A DNA stretch of 64,000 nucleotides from Ancistrus triradiatus (Eukaryota > Chordata > Actinopteri > Siluriformes > Loricariidae). The position numbers were made by a program, and so were the translations under genes. Shown here one piece after another: positions 59,395 through 64,000 of this stretch. How positions within the stretch are numbered: position 1 is the first letter of the stretch; every line of letters starts with the position of its first letter. The stretch is from NCBI GenBank assembly GCA_025084515.1, contig JAJAGP010000020.1:682001-746000 (forward strand), given 5' to 3'. The notes under the pieces were generated by a model that searched no databases, was not told the DNA's origin, and saw nothing but the letters and a program-made list of their open reading frames with translations.

Positions 59395-60560
59395 AATTAC
59401 CGATGATCCATTGGGCAGTTTTCACCACCCGCTGGAGTGCTGCCTGGTCTGATGCAGAGCAGTTGCCATACCATACAGAGATGCAGTTTGTGAGAATGCT
59501 GTCAATGGTACAGCGGTAGAAGTCCACCAATATCCTGGGATCCAAGTGAGCTTTCTTAAGCATCCTTAGAAAGTAGAGGCACTGTTGTGTTTTTTTTTAC
59601 CAGGATAGAGGAGTTAAGTGACCAGCTGAGATCATCAGAGATGTGGGTGCAAAGAAACTTGAAACTTGACACTCTCTCTACGACGTCTCCATTGATGTGG
59701 ATGGGTTTGTGTGAAAGGCACTTAGTCCGTCCAAATCAACGATGATCTCCTTGGTCTTCAGGATGTTAAGCGCCAGGTAATTGCTGGTACACCACACAGC
59801 TAAGTGATGAACCTCCTCCCTGTAGGCTGTCTCATCGTCGTCTTTGATCAGACCTACCACCGTGGTATCATCTGCGAACTTGATTATGGAGTTGAAGTCA
59901 TAAACAGGAACACAATCATGGGTGAGTAGGGAGTACAGAAGAGGGCTCAGCACGCAGCCCTGTGGCACGCCAGTGTTCAGGGTAATTGAGGAAAAGGTGA
60001 GGTTACCCAACTTAACAGACTGGGGTCTGTTGTTCAGAAAGTCCAGTCTCCAGTTGCAGAGGGTTGGGGTTATACCAAGCTGGCTGAGCTTGGAGATCAG
60101 CCTTGAGGGTATCACAGTGTTGAATGCTGAGCTAAAGTCAATGAACAGCATTCTAACGTACGTGTTGTGGTTATCCACGTGGGTTAGAGCAGAATGGAGT
60201 GTAGTGGCAGTTGATCTGTTGCAGCGGTAGGCAAACTGGCGTGGGTCCAGTGTAGCAGGTAAGCAGGACTTCAAGTGAGCACTTGGCGATGATGGGGGTG
60301 AGCGCAACAGGGTGGAAATCATTAAGGGCCTTGTGGAGTGCTTAGGCACTGGTACGATGGTGGCTGTCTTGAATCTACTAGGGACCACTCCATGGGCCAG
60401 GGACGGATTGAAGATGTCCGTGAAGACCCCAGCCAGCTGTACTGCACAGGCTCTAAACACGCGACCAGGTATTCCATCAGGCCCAGCCACTTTCTGTGTG
60501 TTCACTTTGCTTAAAGCAGAGCAGACATCCAAGGTGGTGAATGTTGGGATGACTTATATG
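59395..60560 (-). mobile_element. 5'-truncated non-LTR retrotransposon (CR1/L2/Rex1-type) with RT domain
   Basis: A 284-codon minus frame (60532-59678) shows reverse-transcriptase blocks in order: KVAGPDGIPGRV, FIDFSSAFNTVIP, NTGVPQGCVLSPLLYSLLTHD and the catalytic FADDTTVVG. A frameshift at about 59680 is followed, down to about 59395, by the C-terminal section (LKKAHLDPRILVDFYRCTID; then CISVWYGNCSASDQ). The endonuclease and N-terminal RT portion are absent. One segment before DPRQFAYR looks damaged. Confidence 0.85.
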
Positions 60561-60934
60561 ACTTATATGTCCATCCACTAACAAGAGGTACAGATCAATC
60601 AATGATACTGCAGTAGCAGGTCCAAAATACACCACTCAGATACTGAGAATATAGACTGATACAATCAAATGTGCATCTAGTCTGTAGTTGCATTCATGTT
60701 TAATAAATTGGAAGACTGAATTCTTAGGACAAATGTGACATTTGACAGCAGAAAAAATTGTTTCTCAATTTATTTATTTCTTTTATTTTCATACAAAGAA
60801 ATATTTACAACTCAAAGAACATCCACGGGCTATTGGTAAAACCCCAACAAAAAGGGCTAAAAAGTGGTGGTACCAGCCAAAATAGGTTTTTTTAAAAAAA
60901 GTGTTTTTTAAAGAGTTTTTTTAAACTCCCTAAA

Positions 60935-61690
60935 ATGTTATAAGGAACAAACCTTGGGATGACCATGACTCGAAAAGGGACCCAACCTCCTTGGACGGCT
61001 TAGATGATAAATGTAAGAATTAAACTAAGTTAATAAGTAACTTAATAAACTTAAAAAAATAATCAAATTAATAAGTTTATAACAATAGTCTACATAAATA
61101 TAAAATATAAAAATAATTATATGTTATTCATTATAATTAATAATAACAACAACAGTGAAAATAGATTTGAAAAAAAGTGTTGAATAGAGTAATATAAAAA
61201 TATGCATATAGGCATTATTTAGTACACAGAGTTACTATAGGAGAGAGAGAGTTACTGCCCTCTGTGCTCTGGGTAATGGCGTGCTCGAAAGTGATCGTAG
61301 AACAGCTTGGGTAGAGCTGAAGCCGAGGAACCTCTTAATGTGTGGGGATGGAGCTGGTACTGGAACATGTGCTCAGACAGAAAAAAAATATATATTGTTA
61401 GTTATTGTTAAGAGCACAGTGTCTATTAACAGAACATGTTTGAACCACTGATACTAAATGTAGCATGAGACTCCGGCAGCATTAGGTATAGCAGCATGGC
61501 TAGAAAGGGAAGAACCAGAAGGTAACACAGCCAGAAGGGATCACATGAGACATTGGCAACCCACCTTCCCAGCAATCAACAAACCTGAGTGATCGCACTT
61601 GAGAGGCGAGAAGATAACAACCCAACATCCCAGACTACCTCAAGTCCCATTGATTATGAACCCTCGGCTCAAAGCAGAACGCAAGATCAA
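60935..61690 (-). mobile_element. LINE 3' end, family R copy 3 (worn)
   Basis: gacccaacctccttggacgg, gagcacagtgtctattaaca and cacatgagacattggcaacc match 47823-48750 in order, with a large AT-rich difference at 61020-61200. Confidence 0.7.
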
Positions 61691-61799
61691 AGGAACCACA
61701 GGGTGTCTATTCAAAAATGAAAATGTTTACATTTTTTAATCATTTAGTTACTGAAGATTAGCTCTTTAATACTTGGCCATATAAGGAAAATACAGAAAT

Positions 61800-62470
61800 G
61801 CACTGCAGCATGAGGGAGTTGTATAGGAACGATGAGTTCACCAGTCACCACATATTGCATCCATACAAACATATTTTTATGTTGTCACAGATTCTTCTCG
61901 AAGCAGCACATTCATTACGGCGTTCTTGCAAGAATTAGCAGAACTCCTCCACCATGCTGCTACATGAAGTGTATTTATAGAAAGCATTGCATGATGAGGA
62001 AGGTGAAGAGAGTGCTTTATGTTTCCGTCATTAGCATAGCTATCTCTGTGAATGCTGCTGGCCACCTGTCAGCACATAAATAATGTCCAGCAGTGCATGA
62101 CTTCTTGCATATTGTCTACTGACAGTGACAGATCTTGGTCGGCATTGATAATGAAAAAAAAAGACTAATCAAGCTCATGGCTTTTGAATAACCAGACAGT
62201 ATTTGTGGTCCAGGGTGGCATCTAGTCATGGAATTTCAAAGACTTTCTCTGTCAGTACCATTTGCTATTAGAAAACCATCTGGCTTGTCTGTACGGTAAG
62301 CAGAGCTCTGCTAATAATTAAACATACCAATCTGCTTTGAAGAACCCTTACGAAGGAGCAGATGTGATTTTACATAAATAAAAACAAAATGAATGTGCTT
62401 ACATTTGCTATGGCTGGATAGCAAATGAGCTAAACGAAATGAACAAAATAAACCTGATGCCATATTTCAC
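61800..62470. promoter_or_regulatory. Candidate conserved non-coding element 3
   Basis: Repeat-free, with dense homeodomain and TALE-type words: ctgctaataattaaac (62308-62323), cacctgtcagcacataaat (about 62065-62083), ctgacagtgacag (62121-62133) and ataatgaaaaaaaaag. Only short frames without domain signal. This texture is typical of developmental enhancers but is not proof. Confidence 0.33.
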
Positions 62471-62933
62471 ATTCGGTGCCACTTTTGTATAACAGTGCTC
62501 TACATAGGTCTATGTGACATATACTCTTTGGCAAAAATATGGGACATATGAGTGAAATTTCTGACTGAAGGCTTGTAATGGTCTCAACAAATAACAGGTT
62601 AAGAAATTAGCATTAATTAAACCGATAGATAAAGTAACTTTTGTCTTATCTGGCAGAAACTATGAGGCGAATGCAGAGTAGTTTTACTGAAATAATCACA
62701 GAGGAAAAAAAGTGCTGTGAACTGGAGTGCAGAAAATACATGGTCATGACGAGATAGGTGATTGTGACAGTTTTATGTGTAAACTTATAGACAGCTTATT
62801 ACACAAAGAATAGTCAGTGTTGATCCACTCAGCAGTAATGGCGTCAAATTTGATGAGTAGTTGAAAAATGTTTCCCAGTTAACTTGTGTTTGACATGAGA
62901 CTAAATATTATTTATAGGATTCAAATGAACAAT

Positions 62934-63105
62934 TAGTCATTTAGCACACGCCTGTATACAGAGCGACTTACAACTGATGTAGTATTGCAGTCCAAGCAGT
63001 TGTGGGTTAAGGATATTACTCAAGGACCCAACAGTGGTAGCTTGACAGAGACGGGATTTGAATCCTTGATTTTCTGGTCCACAGTCCAGTACATTAAATG
63101 CTATC
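62934..63105 (-). mobile_element. SINE-A copy
   Basis: Reverse orientation: tail (gcacacgcctgtatacagag) first, then caaggacccaacagtggtag and the inverted B-box region gggatttgaatcc. Confidence 0.75.
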
Positions 63106-63169
63106 CCAGGAAAACGTTTGACCTCTGTCATTGCCAACACAGGTTATGTTACAAAGTATTGAGTTGAAC

Positions 63170-63378
63170 TTTTGTTACTGACCAAATACTTATTTTCCAC
63201 CATAATTTACAATTGACATCTTTAAAAATCCTACAATGTGATTTCCTGGATTTTTTTCTCATTTAGTCTCTCATAGTTGAAGTGTACCTATGATGAAAAT
63301 TACAGACCTCTCTCATCTTTCTAAGTAGGAGAACTTCCACAATCAGTGGCTGACTAAATACTTTTTTTGCCCCACTGT
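63170..63378. mobile_element. Solo terminal repeat of Tc1-like family T2
   Basis: Nearly matches 25640-25825 (ccaaatacttattttccacc; aatcagtggctgactaaata) and ends gccccactg before TA. No transposase region is attached. Confidence 0.8.
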
Positions 63379-63419
63379 AACTATATGAACACCATCTGCA
63401 CTCAATATTGCTTTAATAT

Positions 63420-63705
63420 GACAGTGGTGACCCAGAGGTTAAGGTTTTGTAGTATGAATGTCATTGTTGGGTCCTTGAACAAGCCCCTTAACCTTTATCT
63501 GCTCGGCCAAATTGTTGAGTCTTTTTGGGCACAAGCATCAGCTAAATGTAACAAACTGATAGAATTCAAGGTGAGTAATCATGGAGGGTAGTTAAGGCAC
63601 TAGCTCAAATCTGGCTTCACCAGATAGCCAGTGTTGGGCCCTTAACCTTCATTTGATCATTTCACTCACAAGTTGCTTTGATTGAAAGCCTTTGACAAAT
63701 GATTA
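63420..63705 (+). mobile_element. Two worn SINE-A fragments
   Basis: acccagaggttaaggtttt, ttgttgggtccttgaacaag and catcagctaaatgtaa outline one copy (63420-63552). A second partial outline follows at 63590-63705. Confidence 0.45.
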
Positions 63706-64000
63706 AGGATCGATCAATATGCTAGGGCTTGATGATTAAACGTGAGGAGAAGAGGAAGTGAAAATCACTGTTTTGGCTGAACTAAGATTACATCTGTTTG
63801 AAGCTAACGGATTCAATCCAGTATGAAATGTCAGGTTTTATCAAAAAGCTTTGAATTTAAAGTAGCAAAATATTTTCAGTCTGCAAGATCTACCTATGGG
63901 CATTTAATGTTTAAAAGATGTTGTCAGGTCAGTTTGTGCATAGCCTCATTAATTTCCAGTTTTGAGACAATGCTGGTTGTAAAGAGCACGTCTTCAGAAG

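Overview
The window looks like teleost fish nuclear DNA. It holds intron-split vertebrate genes, many Tc1/mariner elements, tRNA-derived SINEs with the usual fish-type tail, and long TA, GT and ATT microsatellites. The two genes and the repeat spectrum suit an otophysan fish (catfish, characin or carp relatives), but the species cannot be fixed from the sequence. There is no sign of bacterial operons, CRISPR arrays or phage genes.

Two complete protein-coding genes are present and they converge. (1) serpinh1 (Hsp47), the ER collagen chaperone, lies on + with four coding exons between 5244 and 7494. Spliced, it gives 404 codons ending in an RDEL ER-retention signal. A perfect three-unit heat-shock element and a TATA box (3894-3923) lie before a likely non-coding first exon. 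(2) A retinal-type receptor guanylyl cyclase (GUCY2 family) lies on - between 34139 and 13605. I could join 18 coding exons with GT-AG boundaries and matching phases into 1103 codons: signal peptide, extracellular domain, transmembrane segment, kinase-homology domain, dimerisation helix, catalytic domain and a basic tail. Its introns hold three sizeable Tc1-like elements, one Tc1 fragment, SINEs and a small hAT element.

Layout: 1-1245 and 1980-2965 are purine-rich satellite/microsatellite DNA; 3000-8100 is serpinh1 and its promoter; 8100-13600 is intergenic (TA repeats, a pogo/Tigger-like MITE, ATT repeats, one unidentified coding-like remnant); 13600-34140 is the cyclase gene; 34140-35100 is its likely promoter and 5' UTR; 35100-64000 is about 29 kb without a recognisable host gene. 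That last part is filled with Tc1 families, LINE fragments, SINEs and microsatellites, separated by three less repetitive stretches (about 50.7-51.8, 58.6-59.2 and 61.8-62.5 kb) that are candidate conserved non-coding elements.

The two genes have unrelated jobs (collagen folding; cGMP synthesis in sensory cells), so they are neighbours and not a functional unit. I found no clearly new biological system. The most useful leads are the intact cyclase gene with a Pro-to-Ser change in a catalytic loop, same-orientation Tc1 copies bracketing four of its exons, the three candidate non-coding elements, and the unexplained coding-like block near 12.6-12.9 kb.
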